Shown here: positions 21,940 to 33,700 of the stretch, one piece after another
How positions within the stretch are numbered: the stretch's first letter is position 1
Layout of the letters: every line of letters starts with the position of its first letter
From: Maniola hyperantus
Taxonomy: Eukaryota; Arthropoda; Insecta; Lepidoptera; Nymphalidae
DNA length: 64,000 bases
Direction of reading: 5' to 3'
Assembly: GCF_902806685.2 (NCBI RefSeq)
Contig: NC_048549.1
Coordinates: 14,091,594 to 14,155,593 of the forward strand
Made by a program: the position numbers and the translations under genes
Notes under the pieces: model-generated
Told to the model about the DNA's origin: nothing
Databases searched by the model: none
What the model saw: the letters and a program-made list of their open reading frames with translations, nothing else

Positions 21940-23473
21940 CATCACGACATCGATCGAGCATTGGACGAGCTCAGATTCTACATCATCGGGATAAGCCGGT
22001 CAAGTGCGAGCCGGACTCGCACACGAAGGGTTCCGGACCATCCTACAAGAAATATAAGTCCCGCAAATTGCTAATGCGCGTGGCCGCCATTTTAGTGATG
22101 TCAGCACTAGACTGAAGTTTCAAGCTGATGGTATATTTTTCATTCGTCGTCATTTCGATGTTAATGAGACATGGTTCCAGTGCAATAGCAATTTGCGTTA
22201 ATTTTTTTGTGATGTAACCACAAATTCATGGCTTTAGGATTTTTCCCATTACTTGTGCTATAAGACATTATTATGTGATAGGTACATGTGTATTTAAGTA
22301 GTTAAATTTAGATTATTAGATAGCAAAGACATGAGCAAAGGATAGGTTAATTTTAAAATAAACAATTATTTATTTAAAAGGTTGTTTTAAATTTAAATAA
22401 TTATGAAGAATTATTATAGGTAAAGCCGATCAGAATAAAAAACTTCGCCATATTGCGGAAAACTAGTGGAACTATTTATTTACCTATACAAGACTACGGC
22501 GCCCCCAGACTAATTTTTTATATTTTTCTGATCGGGCTTTAATATTATGGCGATAAAAATGAAGCGTCAAAAATCATCATCCAAACCTACATACACGATC
22601 AAAGCGACTAGGGCGCGGGAACGTCAGAAGCGGGTCGTCTCCCGGGATATTAATGGCGCGATGCCGTCGCATCCCGCGTTCCTGACGCGCAAGTGTAGCC
22701 GTAGCTTACGGATTTTTGGGCCATTGTACACTGCATCGGTTTCATGTGCATGTATGCTCTCTTAAGTCGTATAACATCTCGTAAAGCGAGCGAAATACAC
22801 GATACGTTACCACGTGTTAGTACGTATGGACTGGTATGTATGGTTATTTCGTACAGTACGTCGGCCGAAAGTAATGTACTGGATTTGTAGAGCGTTGTCC
22901 GTGTCGTTGAGACCGACAAAACGTCACATGGGTATGAGTGACAGAGACAACGCTATATTTTAATGTATAAAACGGGTACATACCGGGTCACGACGGGACC
23001 ACGACCCGTGCAATTGGGTTGAAATATCGACAAATAAAAACAAAAATTAATCGTGGTATGTAGGTACCCGTTTTATACATTAAAATATGTCGTTAAACCA
23101 CGAAATAAGCTTAAAATCATTAGAGACAACGCTCTACAAAACCAGTACATTACTTTCGGCCGACGTACTGTATGTACTATGTACATTACATTCGTCTGCG
23201 TACTGTACCTATTATTGTACCCAGTCCACTACAAAGTCCCTTCAAAGATTTCGAAAAATGTCGCATAACAAAACTAACCTCATAGCTTACGTATTTTTCT
23301 CTGGCATTTAATTTTATTTCTATACGTCAAATCCGAGGGATGCCAACATACTGATATTTTGGCGTAGCGAAAAAATTCTAAGCCCATGATTTTGTCAGAT
23401 ATATCTGATATTTTACATAGACTTCTAAATATTTCGCTGCTTTTTAGTATTTTTTTACTACATAATCACAAAA
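21940..23473. other. spacer between ORP-like gene and COX6B-like gene
   Basis: Holds three inverted-repeat elements: 22053-22205 (family of 24608-24782); 22421-22541, whose ends TAAAGCCGATCAGAA and TTCTGATCGGGCTTTA are near-perfect inverted repeats; and 22850-23175, a fold-back with GTCGGCCGAAAGTAATGTAC repeated inverted. A related fold-back is at 47764-47890. No gene seen besides the ORP 3' UTR. Confidence 0.65.
22850..23175. mobile_element. fold-back element
   Basis: The left arm, about 22850-22900 (GTACGTCGGCCGAAAGTAAT), pairs with about 23124-23175. An inner pair ATATTTTAATGTATAAAACG (22962 onward) also matches inverted at about 23070-23093. Confidence 0.75.
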
Positions 23474-23773
23474 ATGTGCGAGCAGGAATTTAGAACTCTG
23501 CGAATGGATCCACGGTATCCGTTTCAAAATCAAACACGGTTAGTTTACATTTGGTGGTTTCATCTCCACTAGTCGCCAAGCCTATAAATCGACGTCTGCA
23601 TTTGTAGAGCATGCTACGACAACTACTGCGACTTCTACCGCTGCACGCGGCTGCTGGGCGAGGTGGACGACTGCAAGATCTTCAAGCGCTACTTCCAGAC
23701 CATCTGCCCCAACTTCTGGATCGAGCACTGGGACGAGCTGCGCGAGAAGGGTGCTTTCCCGGGACCCATCTGA
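23474..23773 (+). CDS. COX6B-like paralogue (divergent, intact)
   Basis: COX6B caps cytochrome c oxidase on the intermembrane-space side. Exons 23474-23538 and 23608-23773 join at phase 2 to give 76 aa. Exon 1 encodes MDPRYPFQNQTR after a 10-residue lead. Exon 2 encodes ACYDNYCDFYRC, CKIFKRYFQTIC and FWIEHWDELREKGAFPGPI. The CX9C and CX10C pairs that form the CHCH disulphides are both intact, with one extra Cys (NYCDF). The intron is at the same place and phase as in the canonical COX6B at 25898-26963. Divergence is greatest between the Cys pairs. Intact frame, stop and splice sites argue against a pseudogene. A tissue-specific (for example testis) paralogue is a reasonable guess only. No AATAAA is obvious. 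Confidence 0.85.
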
Positions 23774-23861
23774 TCTGTCTGATCGTGGATGTGATTTGGA
23801 TATAAATTTTCTATTGTGAATGACTTTTCAATTATTTTATTGAAGTAGGTATAAGTACAAT

Positions 23862-24185
23862 AAGCTGTGATAGCCTAGTGGTTAGGACGTCCGCCTTCTA
23901 GTCGGAGGTCGGGGGTTCGATCCCGGGCACGCACCTCTAACTTTTCGGAGTTATATGCGTTTTAAGTAACTAAATATCACTTGCTTCAACGGTGAAGGAA
24001 AACATCATGAGGAAACCTGCATGCCTGAGAGTTCTTCATTATGTTCTCAAAGGTGTGTGAAGTCTACTAATCCGCACATGGCTAGCGTGGTAGACTATGG
24101 CCAAAACCCTTCTCACTCTGAGAGGAGACCCATGGGTCATGCTCTGTAGTGAGCCGGCGATGGGTTGATGATGATGATGATGTTG
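23862..24185 (+). mobile_element. tRNA-headed SINE, full length
   Basis: AGCTGTGATAGCCTAGTGGTT (A box), GGGGGTTCGATCCCGGGCAC (B box), conserved body and a terminal (ATG)n run. A truncated second copy follows at 24219-24345. Confidence 0.88.
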
Positions 24186-24607
24186 AAGTACAATTTTTAA
24201 AGTTATATACATCTAACCTGTGATAGCCTAGTGGTTAAGATGTCCGTCTCGTATTTTGGGGTTCGATCCCGGGCACGCACCTCGAACTTCTCGGAGTTAC
24301 GTGCGTTTTAAGCAATTAAATATCACTTGCTTTAACGGTGAAAGAAAAATGCACGACGTGGTTTCTAATACTACTCCGAGGAAAATATAAAAAATTTAGA
24401 CTTTATAGGTACTTTGACGTAAGATTTTTTACATATTTATTACCTGTTATCTCCCAAAGCCACCATGATCCAAACGAACGTTCCTCCCATTGTTAAGGAC
24501 AATACCTAGAGAAATTTTCAGCTTTTATAAAATAAGGAAGGTCTGGCAGGCGCTGACTCTCAGACAAGCGCTAAAAATCAATAAAACGTCATCTGTCGCA
24601 TTACGCA

Positions 24608-24782
24608 TATAAGTCCCGCAAATTGCTATTGCGCTGGAACCAAGTCTCATGAACATCGAAATGACGTCATTTTGACGTCCGCGTCAGGCGAAGTAAAAAT
24701 ATACCATCAGTTCGAAACTTCTGTCTAGTGCTGACGTCACTAAAATGGCGGCCACGCGCATAAGCAATTTGCGGGACTTATA
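24608..24782. mobile_element. MITE with perfect 20-base TIRs
   Basis: TATAAGTCCCGCAAATTGCT at 24608-24627 is the exact inverse of AGCAATTTGCGGGACTTATA at 24763-24782. Related copies, partly decayed, are at 22053-22205 and 45433-45598. Confidence 0.88.
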
Positions 24783-25897
24783 CCTTCCTACCAAGTATCC
24801 CTGTGCTTCCTACACGCTACAAACGACTAGAAACCTTGTTCTTGGACTGTGACTCTGACTCTGGATAGTAATAATAGCAACAATTTCTAGAAAAGGGTTT
24901 GATGGTATTAATAGATCTGATGATATTTAAGTTTATTTACAGCACAGTACAAACGATAACGACACGATAACCGATATCGAATTTTATCTATCAAATTGCC
25001 ATTTGTAAATAGTAGTAGGTACCTACTTATCTAATTTATCCGCTTTTTAGCTTCACACACCTTTGAGAACATTATGGAGAAATCTCAGCCGTTTCCTCAC
25101 CGTGCTACTTACAACCTGTACCTATGATATAGGTATAGGTCGAAATAGCAATCGGGGAGTGAACGCCCCGCACAGTCCCCGCGCTAACCGGTGCGGGCGA
25201 GCGGGGGTGACGAGCGTTCCGCCGCCTCATACCCTGCAGGCCGATTGCGAATCGACTGCATCTATCATTTAATGACAGCATCAATGTCAAAATAGATTGC
25301 AATTGCAAATAAAACATCTGACTGACACTAGAAGTCAACGAACATTGCGAAGATAAGTGCCGCGAGGTCAATGCCGCGTCGTAAGCGGGTCATTAACCAC
25401 GAGTTTTGAACGCTATTCATTGCAGTTTTGAAGAATACTAAATCACAAACTACAAGTATAAGGCTAATGTTAGTTGGTATTGGATTGAAATTATGTAGTA
25501 TACTAATAGCGCTAAGTTTTTGCTAGCGTTATATAAGTACATCTGTATTATCATAATCCTTACTAATATTATAAATGCGATAGTGTCTATCTGCTAGCTT
25601 TTCACAACCCATCCGTTTAGCCGATTTTGATGAAATTTGATATAGAGATAGCTTGCATCCCGGTGAAGGACATAGGCTACTTTTAATCCTGGAAAATAAG
25701 AGTTCCCACAGGATTTTTAAAAACGCAAATCCGCGCGGACGAAGTCACGGGCGTCATCTAGTAAATAAGCGCTTGGTGTTAACAACTGACTGAAATGAAA
25801 CGGCTAGCAACGGTTAAATCATTTATTTTATTCTATATCACGCGACCTAACGGAATTAAACATAAATTAACATAGCCCCTAAGTACAGCGCGGCCGC

Positions 25898-26963
25898 TTA
25901 GATGCGTCCAGCGAAGGTGCCCTCCTCGCGCTGGGAGTCCCACTTCTCCACCCACTCGTTGGGGCACAGCGACTTGTACACTCGCTTGAAGTACTGGCAC
26001 GGCTCGTACTTCTCGCCGCGCACCTTCTGGCAGCGGTGGAAGTCCAGGTAGCTCTGGTAGCAGTGCCTGGAATCATACAAATACAACTTTAACACTGCAA
26101 CTCGACAAAACAATCAAACAGTGAAACATGGCAAAACATTTTTGAAAATTAGCTTTCCTATAAACTTAGAAAAAAGAAATCTGGATTTCTCAAATGCTTG
26201 ACTAAAACGGTAAAGCCATTTTGTAAATAGACAACGAATAGTTTCATCAGTACCCTTATTATAAATGTGAAAGTGTGTTTGTTTGTTGGGTTGTCCTTCA
26301 ATCACGTCGTAACGGTGCAACGGATTGACGTGATTTGTTAGAAGATATAATATGATAGAATATATTATTCCCGGAAAATCAAAGTTCGCACGGGATTTTT
26401 TATGACATGAAGTCGCGGGCATCAGCTAGTTAGATAATAAATTTTCTTGAAAAATATTGGACATATTATAAATGCAGAAGTGTGCCTGTCTGCTAGCTTT
26501 TCATGGCTCAACAGTTTAACTGATTTTGATAAAATTTGGTACAGAGTTAGCTTACACCCTGGGGAAGGACCTAGGCTTCTTTGTATCATGGAAAATCAAA
26601 GAAATTTTTGTCTGCTATAAGACCTACCTACCTGCCAAATTTCATGCTTCTAGGTCAACGGGAAGTACACTAGGTTTCTCGACAGACAGACAGAATACGA
26701 AGTGATCCTATAAGCGCCCTTTTTTTTCAAAATGATCAGGCATTAGTGTACTTACCATGTCGTCAATCCAGCACTATTGTCAGGGCAACAAAAATTACTT
26801 ACATTTTTCTGTCATGAACCAAATAATGCAACTCAAAATCAGTATGTTGGTCGCTCCGCTGTGTAAATAGTGAAAGTGGTTACCTGGTCTGGTTCTGGTT
26901 AGGGAACCGAGGGTCAAAGGGTGCAGTTTTGATGTCTGCTACAGATTTGATCATTTCTGGCAT
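25898..26963 (-). CDS. COX6B: cytochrome c oxidase subunit 6B (canonical)
   Basis: Nuclear-encoded subunit on the intermembrane-space face of complex IV. Exons 26963-26884 and 26066-25898 join at phase 2 to give 82 aa (human about 86). Sequence includes TAPFDPRFPNQNQTR, HCYQSYLDFHRC (CX9C), CQYFKRVYKSLC (CX10C) and EKWDSQREEGTFAGRI, all close to the family consensus. AATAAA on this strand lies at 25822-25827. The ATG follows by 4 bases a strong-looking acceptor (TGTTCTTTGTTTGCAG), so a 5' UTR exon may lie upstream, towards or within the TRIR-like locus. Together with the divergent + strand paralogue it forms a tail-to-tail pair about 2.1 kb apart. Confidence 0.95.
26247..26735. repeat. nested LINE-tail and 'GGTTCCGTAC' repeat pieces
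   Basis: A reverse RTE-like tail variant (26247-26430), another (26455-26590), and a fragment with GACCTACCTACCTGCCAAAT (26605-26735). In the COX6B intron. Confidence 0.6.
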
Positions 26964-27138
26964 TTTACTGCAAACAAAGAACACGGAAATCAGTCATTCT
27001 TGAAATTCATTTATTTTCATATCATTGTGTGTAATAAAGCAATAAATGTAACTAAGTGTACACAGAAATTATAATAATTGATTACAGTAAAAAATAACAG
27101 TCACAAACTGTTAAATGCAGGCCAACGATAAGGTAATG

Positions 27139-28980
27139 CTATTTGACGAGAGGCCTAGTCTTTCGTTCTTCTTCGCAAGATGTTTCTCTATACTTTTTGA
27201 CTTCCTGCATGTAGAGCGACCAAGCGTCTTTGGGCGTATTGTCCACCGTTTGTTCGTCGATCGCTTTGGCTTTCTTCACGAGGCCGGTTTTCAGAACTCT
27301 CCCCCCGCGTCTTTTGCCTATAAAAGGTAGAACGGGCTTTTTGATCACAGGTTTAGTTTCGTCTTCTACTTTTTTCACTTGCTCCTGCATTTTTTTAAAC
27401 ATTTCCAGAAAACTGCCATCGTTCTTAATGGGTATCGGAATAGGTTTGGTTTTGGATGAGGAAGGCATGGGCAGGGCTGGGTCGGGCTGCTGCAGCAGCT
27501 CGGCGTAGTTGGGGCCTTCCACTTCGGGTGGGTCGCCGTACTCGATGTCTACAGCGTGACTCGTTTCTACGGCGCCGGGGGGAGGTTTGACCTCCTTGGG
27601 GGGAGTTCTGGTCTTGTCGGCCTGTTCCTGCCTACTCTTGTGCATCTTCCAGAAGCGTTTTCTGTCGGCCACCGTGAACTGTCCGCGGCACTCCTCGTCG
27701 CTCGGCGTGCCGCTGTGGCTCGCAGAGCTGCGGGATCGCGGACGTGATTTTGAGTTTTTGGGGCTTCTCGATCGCCTCGCTTTGATTCGAGATGCGGAGC
27801 GCCGCCGCGAGGTCGATCGTTCCTCGCTTGGCGATCGTCCCCTCGATCGACTTTTACTACGAGATTCGTGTTCGGAGGCCGACTGGCGCCTCGCGCGCCG
27901 CTTCGACCGCGAGCTCGCCGACGAAGCGGTCGAGTGGCTGGAAGACGAGGACCTCTTGCGTCGCAGCTTGGGGGTGCGAGAGCGTTTATGTTTAGTCTTA
28001 GGAGTCGGAGATCTGGAATGAGATCGCGACCTCGATGAGGAGCGATTTCGGGCATAGCACCGTGGTGGTGTTATGGAGCTGTCTCTGGGTTTCCTCGGCG
28101 GAGTGACGGAATTTCGATCTTTGTAATTCTTTTTCCTTTGGGGAGATCGCTCCGACCGACGATCGACGATCGGAGGAGTGACCGACCCATCCGATCTCTT
28201 ACGGCTTTTTGGGGAATCCGCCACATTCTTTCTGGGTGGAGTGAAAACAGCTCTCTCTCTTCGGTCCCTAGATTTCGATTCATAGTAGGGTACAGATTTT
28301 CCTTTACTTCTGGATGTTTTCTCACGTTTGACTTTTACAGGAGGACTTCGCAACCTGTCCTCGTTTTTAGACCTATTGCGGGATTGCGATGATCTATATT
28401 TTAGAGGTGGGGTTAGCGATCTATCACTTCTACTGGTGATGGGTTTCTTGTAAGACCTCCCCGACCTAGAAGACCCGGACGAAGACCTTCTCTCCTTTTT
28501 AATTTTTTTGGGGGATCTGGAATAAGATCTGGACTTGTAGCTGGAGCGGTCGCTAGAGGAATACTTGGTGTATTTGCTCTTGGATGCACTTCTGGATCTG
28601 CGCCACCTGCTGTCCTCGTAGCGGCGGCGCTCGTAGGGCGACGCGCTGCGGGACTTGGAGCGGTAGGAGCGGCGGCGCTCCTGGCGCGCGGGGGGCGGCG
28701 GCTCCGGCGCGCGCGGGTAGTCGGGCGGCGGCGGCGGGTACGGGGGGGCCGCGGCGTCGTAGTAGCCCGCGTCGGCGCGCGAGTAGTACGCGGAGTCGTA
28801 GCTATAGCCGTAGCCGGCGCTGTAGCCCGGGTACTGCTCGTAGGACGGGTAGCCGTAGCTGGCGCCGGTCCAAGGGTCGGTGGTGGGCAAGGAGGGCGCG
28901 GGCGGCGGCGGCGCGTAGTCCGCCTCCGCGCCGGGGGGCCCGCCGTCCCAGGCGCCCGCCTCGCCGCTGTACGAGGTCAT
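27139..28980 (-). CDS. TRIR-type protein with long RS-rich N-terminal region
   Basis: 613 aa in one coding exon. Residues about 1-100 are rich in Gly/Pro/Tyr/Ala; about 100-470 are an Arg/Ser/Lys domain like those of splicing cofactors; the last ~90 match the C terminus of human TRIR (C19orf43, reported to be a telomerase-RNA-interacting exoribonuclease). That part includes NDGSFLEMFKKMQEQ, LPFIGKRRGGRVLKTG, DAWSLYMQEVKKY and KTRPLVK at the end. Human TRIR is only about 176 aa and lacks the RS part, so this is either the insect form or a fusion. A role in nuclear RNA metabolism is inferred. The start at 28980 (MTSYSGEAG) is preferred; the frame continues 31 codons further 5', but that stretch looks like UTR. 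AATAAA at 27010-27015. COX6B begins 175 bases beyond its stop on the same strand. Confidence 0.82.
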   Translation of the reverse strand: MTSYSGEAGAWDGGPPGAEADYAPPPPAPSLPTTDPWTGASYGYPSYEQYPGYSAGYGYSYDSAYYSRADAGYYDAAAPPYPPPPPDYPRAPEPPPPARQERRRSYRSKSRSASPYERRRYEDSRWRRSRSASKSKYTKYSSSDRSSYKSRSYSRSPKKIKKERRSSSGSSRSGRSYKKPITSRSDRSLTPPLKYRSSQSRNRSKNEDRLRSPPVKVKREKTSRSKGKSVPYYESKSRDRRERAVFTPPRKNVADSPKSRKRSDGSVTPPIVDRRSERSPQRKKNYKDRNSVTPPRKPRDSSITPPRCYARNRSSSRSRSHSRSPTPKTKHKRSRTPKLRRKRSSSSSHSTASSASSRSKRRARRQSASEHESRSKSRSRGRSPSEERSTSRRRSASRIKARRSRSPKNSKSRPRSRSSASHSGTPSDEECRGQFTVADRKRFWKMHKSRQEQADKTRTPPKEVKPPPGAVETSHAVDIEYGDPPEVEGPNYAELLQQPDPALPMPSSSKTKPIPIPIKNDGSFLEMFKKMQEQVKKVEDETKPVIKKPVLPFIGKRRGGRVLKTGLVKKAKAIDEQTVDNTPKDAWSLYMQEVKKYRETSCEEERKTRPLVK

Positions 28981-30702
28981 ACTTATACGAGCTTCTTCGC
29001 ATAACCTGCGGCAGTTTGTAGGTATGCACACACCTACAAACAGAACAACTTTTCGGTGTAGACAGCAATTCAATCTTCGCCTTTCGAGATATCGCTCGCA
29101 CGCTTATTGAAGTTTCGTTGTAAATAATTTTTGTGACGAGGAACAACAAATTACGTAATACGAGGCCGTGTTTGCAGAGAATGTGTTTTTTCAGGGCATG
29201 CGTTACAAATAAAGCGTAGAAAACTACAAATAAAAAATACCTTATTACTCATGCTCACCTTTTTGGTCTCTGAACTCAAATTATTTTCCAAAATTTATCG
29301 AATAGAAAATGGCAGCGAACACATTCGCATAAAAATCAATAGACAAGTAGAGCGGAGTTATCTGTTATAGTCTAAAGGTATTTTTTTCAACTTGTTTTAC
29401 GGCTCTGGGTTCTAGCCCTTTTGCGCCTGACCTACCTATAGTGCGACAAGGCTATCTTGGTGCGTGGCGAAAATCGGAACTAGCATTGTCCATAGTAGAT
29501 AGGTAATCTATGGTGTCCCCATTGTTCTTGTTTGAAATTTGAATACCTTGAATAGGTACCACCTATTTCTAGCAGCGTGCCCCTGTCAATGTCATTCAAG
29601 TGCCAAGAGAACCTTGTCGTATGTATCATGCATTCGTAGATAGAGTAATAAAGGTAGATGCAGGAACGTTTCTTTTCTCATTCGCACTAAAAAGAGAGCA
29701 CAGATAAAGTTATTAATGTGATAAACAGAGACGCAGCTAACCTATTTTGTCTCTTTTCGTGTAACTGGTTTTTTTAAAGAATACATACAAGAAGTTGCAA
29801 AACAAACTTTGAGAATTCGTGGCGTAATTGTATTTCTCATGAGTTATTTACTTGTTTTCACATAAAAAACGTTTAATACAAATATTGACTACTAAACAAT
29901 GGTAATAAATTGTCGTGTTATTCATCGTTACGTCGTGCTATCGCTATCTCATACGCGGTTACACAGTACTTAAATCTACCTATTATTCTATCTACGCATG
30001 CATTGCTTGCTTGTGCCACAGATATTTCCAGATATGCAACTATAATAGCGTGGCCCCGTCAGTCCTAAAGAGAATATAATCACTACGCTCAGTCCCTCCC
30101 GCTCAAGCAGAAGTACCTACTTACTTGTGAAATGTTATTCCGTCTATTTTACGTTCGCTTCGGCTATTGTAGCCTAGTGTACTGCAAACCACCATTGTAC
30201 AATAACTTCAAGGACAAAAAGCAACAAAACGAATCAATTATTTATTTACAATACTTGAGTCAACATAACCTCCTTTCACGTTGTTTGCCAAAATCTCACG
30301 TACAAATACATTTTGGCAAACAAAAAAAAGTCACGGTGATAAGGACAAAACATAATCATTTTGTCACTTTCTAATAAGAGCTTGAATGCATTTAGCTAAC
30401 TCGCTGTAACAAGTGTCACAATAGGGCTACTCTTCTAATAGTCCTTGTTCTGAGGCTTGTGCATTCCTTCCATTCCTTCACAGCATTCCTTCCATTCTGT
30501 CAGTTAAAAACATTAAAAAGTTATAAAACAAAGAGTATAATCACGAATGTACACTCGGTTATAAAAATCTGTGTTAAAAATTAAAAAACGCCGCGGCTGC
30601 GACTGCTTGTCCTGCTTGTGTCTCATTGCATTGCATTACTTGTATAATGAAATCCTGTTACAGCTAATTTTTTTGCAATATTTCTATAGAAGTACTTACC
30701 TC
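28981..30702. other. divergent promoter region, TRIR-like / E(z)
   Basis: 5' UTR of the TRIR-like gene, then a dispersed repeat (29655-29968, inverse of 2786-3105). The rest is AT-rich without a recognisable gene. Promoters for both genes must lie here but no box can be assigned with confidence. Confidence 0.5.
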
Positions 30703-33700
30703 ATGAGTAAGTCAAAAGTATCAGCGGAATGGAAGAAAAGAGTGAAATCGGAGTACATGCGACTTCGCCAAGTGAAGGTAAACCGCTCTTTGTAGTTATT
30801 TCTAAAAAAAACTTGTTATATGCATACTTGAACTTGACGATAGATCTTATTATTATATCATCATCAACCGATAGACGTCCACTGCTGGACATAGGTCTCT
30901 TGTAGGGACTTCCACACGCCACGGTCTTGCGCCGCCTGAATCCAGCGGCTCCCTGCGACTCGTCTGATGTCGTCCTTCTAACGCTGCGTCTTTCAGTGCG
31001 AGGTGGCCATTCCAGCACCTTGAGACCCCAACGTCTATCAGTTTTACGAACTATGTGCCCTGCCCATTGCCACTTCAACTTCGCAACCCGTTGAGCTATG
31101 TTGGTTCTTCTAGTTTTCCTACGGATCTCCTCATTTCTGATTTATCACGGAGAGGAACTTCAAGCATCTCTTCATTGCCCCCTGAGTGACTGAGCTTTCT
31201 TATGAGGCCCATAGTTAGCGACCATGTCTCGGATCCATATGTCATCACTGGCAACATGCACTGTTCGAAGACTTTGGTCTTCAAGCACTGATCAATTTTG
31301 GACAAGAAGACATCTCGAAGCTTCCTGAACGCTGCCCAACCGAGTAGGATTCGGCGGCTGACCTCTTTCTCGAAATATCGAGTGGTTATAATATAGTATT
31401 TCTAATATTTGAAAAGAGCAACTGCCGAATTTCTTGCTGGTTCATCTTGGAAAGTTATTTCAAACCAGTAGTAGATGTAGATTGTAAAAGTGTTGAATAA
31501 AAAATATTTTTATTATTTATTTGCAGAGATTCAAGCGGGCTGATGAGGTGAAGGTGGCATGGGCGCGCAACCTGCGCCTCATGTCGGCGGCGGTAGAGAC
31601 CCGCGACTCGGAGAGCTCGGAACGCGGCCGCAGGCCCTTCTGGCCGCCGCCTGTGCCCACGCCAAGCCATGAGGGTCTCATGAAACGCGCTGAAGTCACT
31701 TACACTGATGGTGAGTACAACCATATATGATAAAGTAGACAACCCTTCAACATAGGGCCCTAACTATGTAGGGCAGTTCAGGTTGCTCCTTCGTCTCACA
31801 CTTTCTGCACGATTGCTGTCTAGATGGCTTCGTCGAAAATTTTGCTGTCTTTCTTTCATTCTCTTTTGTCCACAGCTTCGGGTGTGGTGACCACCCAGCA
31901 AGTCCCGATCCGCGTTATCAACTCTGTGAACCCCATCCCCACCATGTACACCTGGGCGCCCACACAGAAGAACTTCATGGTGGAGGATGAGACGGTGCTC
32001 CATAACATCCCGTACATGGGTGACGAAGTGCTGGACCAGGACGGCACCTTCATCGAGGAGCTCATCAAGAACTATGACGGGAAAGTGCACGGTACATCCA
32101 CTTTGTCATCTTTACACGAAAATATCTCGACACCTTTAATTTTAACTAGCTTATGCTCGCGACTTCGTCCGCATGGACAACACAAATTTCAAACCCCTAT
32201 TTCACCCCCTTAGGGGTTGAATTTTCAAAAATCCTTTCTTAGTGGATGCCTATGTCATAATAACCATTTGCATGGTAAATTTCAGCCCAATCGGCCCAGT
32301 AGTTTGAGATGTGCGTTGATAGATCAGTCAGTCAGTCACCTTTTCCTTTTATATATTTAGAAGATTTAATTTCTTGCCAAACAATAATTTGAATGCAAAA
32401 CCAAAAATGCATAGCAGAACATGCCAAGATCCAAACAGGTTTCTTTGAAAAAAATACAAGCAAATCAGCAGATGTTAATAGGTTCCAATTGTTTAAAATA
32501 AATACAAGCCTAACAGAAAATGCTAATATTCCAAACAAGTTTCACTTCTTCCAAAATATTTGAGCCAGAATACCCTAATAATGAAAAAAATTCATTTCTC
32601 CCAAAAATACAAGCCAGAATATCCTTATAATCCAAACAAGTTTCACTTGTTCCAAAAAATACAAGCCAGAACATCCTAATAATCCAAACAAGTTTCACTT
32701 ATTCTCCGAGTCTCTTGTTACTTCTACACAGGTACTTGCAACCATTTCTATTTATTTATCAGGCGACAAGGAAGGTGGATTCATAGACGACCAGTTGTTC
32801 GTGGACCTGGTGCACGCGCTGGTCGCGTTCCAGACCAAGGAGGAGGTGGCCGAGGAGAAGAAGGAGAGGGAGCTGCGCAATTCCAAAGAGGAGAAAGAGG
32901 TCACCCACTTTTTATTCATTAAGCTCGATCCTTGAAAAGTTATTAATGTACGATGTAAGTATTTTGTTCGTTTTCTCCCTAGTGTTAAAGTGGTCTGGAA
33001 GAGATCGCTATTTAGCGATAAGCCCTTTTTTTTAACCGACTTTCAAAAAGGAGGTGGTTCTCAATTCGGCACTTTTTTTTCTGTCAACATTTCCAGTCAA
33101 CGATTACCTTGGACAAATACTTTTTCAATACAAAAACAGTACCAGACTTACTGACGACAATACACAGACTAAATGGGTAAATGTAGATACTTCAAGTTTT
33201 TTTTTTTTTTTACCTATTAATTTACGATTTAAGTCTAGATTTAATTGACGCCTGAAAGAGACCCTGTTTGGAACCCTCGTAGCTTTAGTTTTTAAGTTCG
33301 CGTAAAAATGATCACCACTATATCATCTTATAAATGTAACAACCGACTTTCAAAAAGTGTCCTTTATTACCTATTTTGAATAAACCATTTGATTTGATCC
33401 TTTTCATATGATACCCCACTGGTATAAGTTATATTACTTTGAAAATTGAAAATACTAATTATTTGTTCATCAACACATTTTTTTGTGTGATGTAACCACA
33501 AATTCACGGTTTTCAGATTCTTCCTTTACCTGCCTAATTTCATGATTCTACATCAACCCTATAGGTTTTCGTGACAGACACGACAGACAGACAGACAACG
33601 AAGTGATCCTATAAGGGTTCCTTTTTGCCTTTTGAGGTATGGAACCCTAAAAATAATATGATGTGGATAGATCTTGTCAAACATTATGTTAATGCTGGTG

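Noticed and set aside
22547..22765. 72-codon frame beginning MAIKMKRQKSSSK
   Set aside because: Basic low-complexity start followed by meaningless text; overlaps the region between inverted-repeat elements.
23474..23773. COX6B-like copy as a processed pseudogene
   Set aside because: It keeps an intron at the ancestral site, an open frame, a stop and all four structural Cys.
23862..23945. tRNA gene
   Set aside because: A and B boxes are present, but the sequence continues into the SINE body shared by many copies and does not close a proper acceptor stem. The same applies to 13920-14095, 14637-14947, 18211-18487, 55690-55885 and 56005-56110.
27556..28392. Overlapping frames on both strands inside the RS-rich exon
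   Set aside because: Arg/Ser codon repeats keep other frames open by composition; only the frame ending KTRPLVK has a recognisable domain.
32332..32698. Reverse frames with repeated FFGTSETCLDYKDILA text
   Set aside because: Produced by a short AT-rich tandem repeat in E(z) intron 3.
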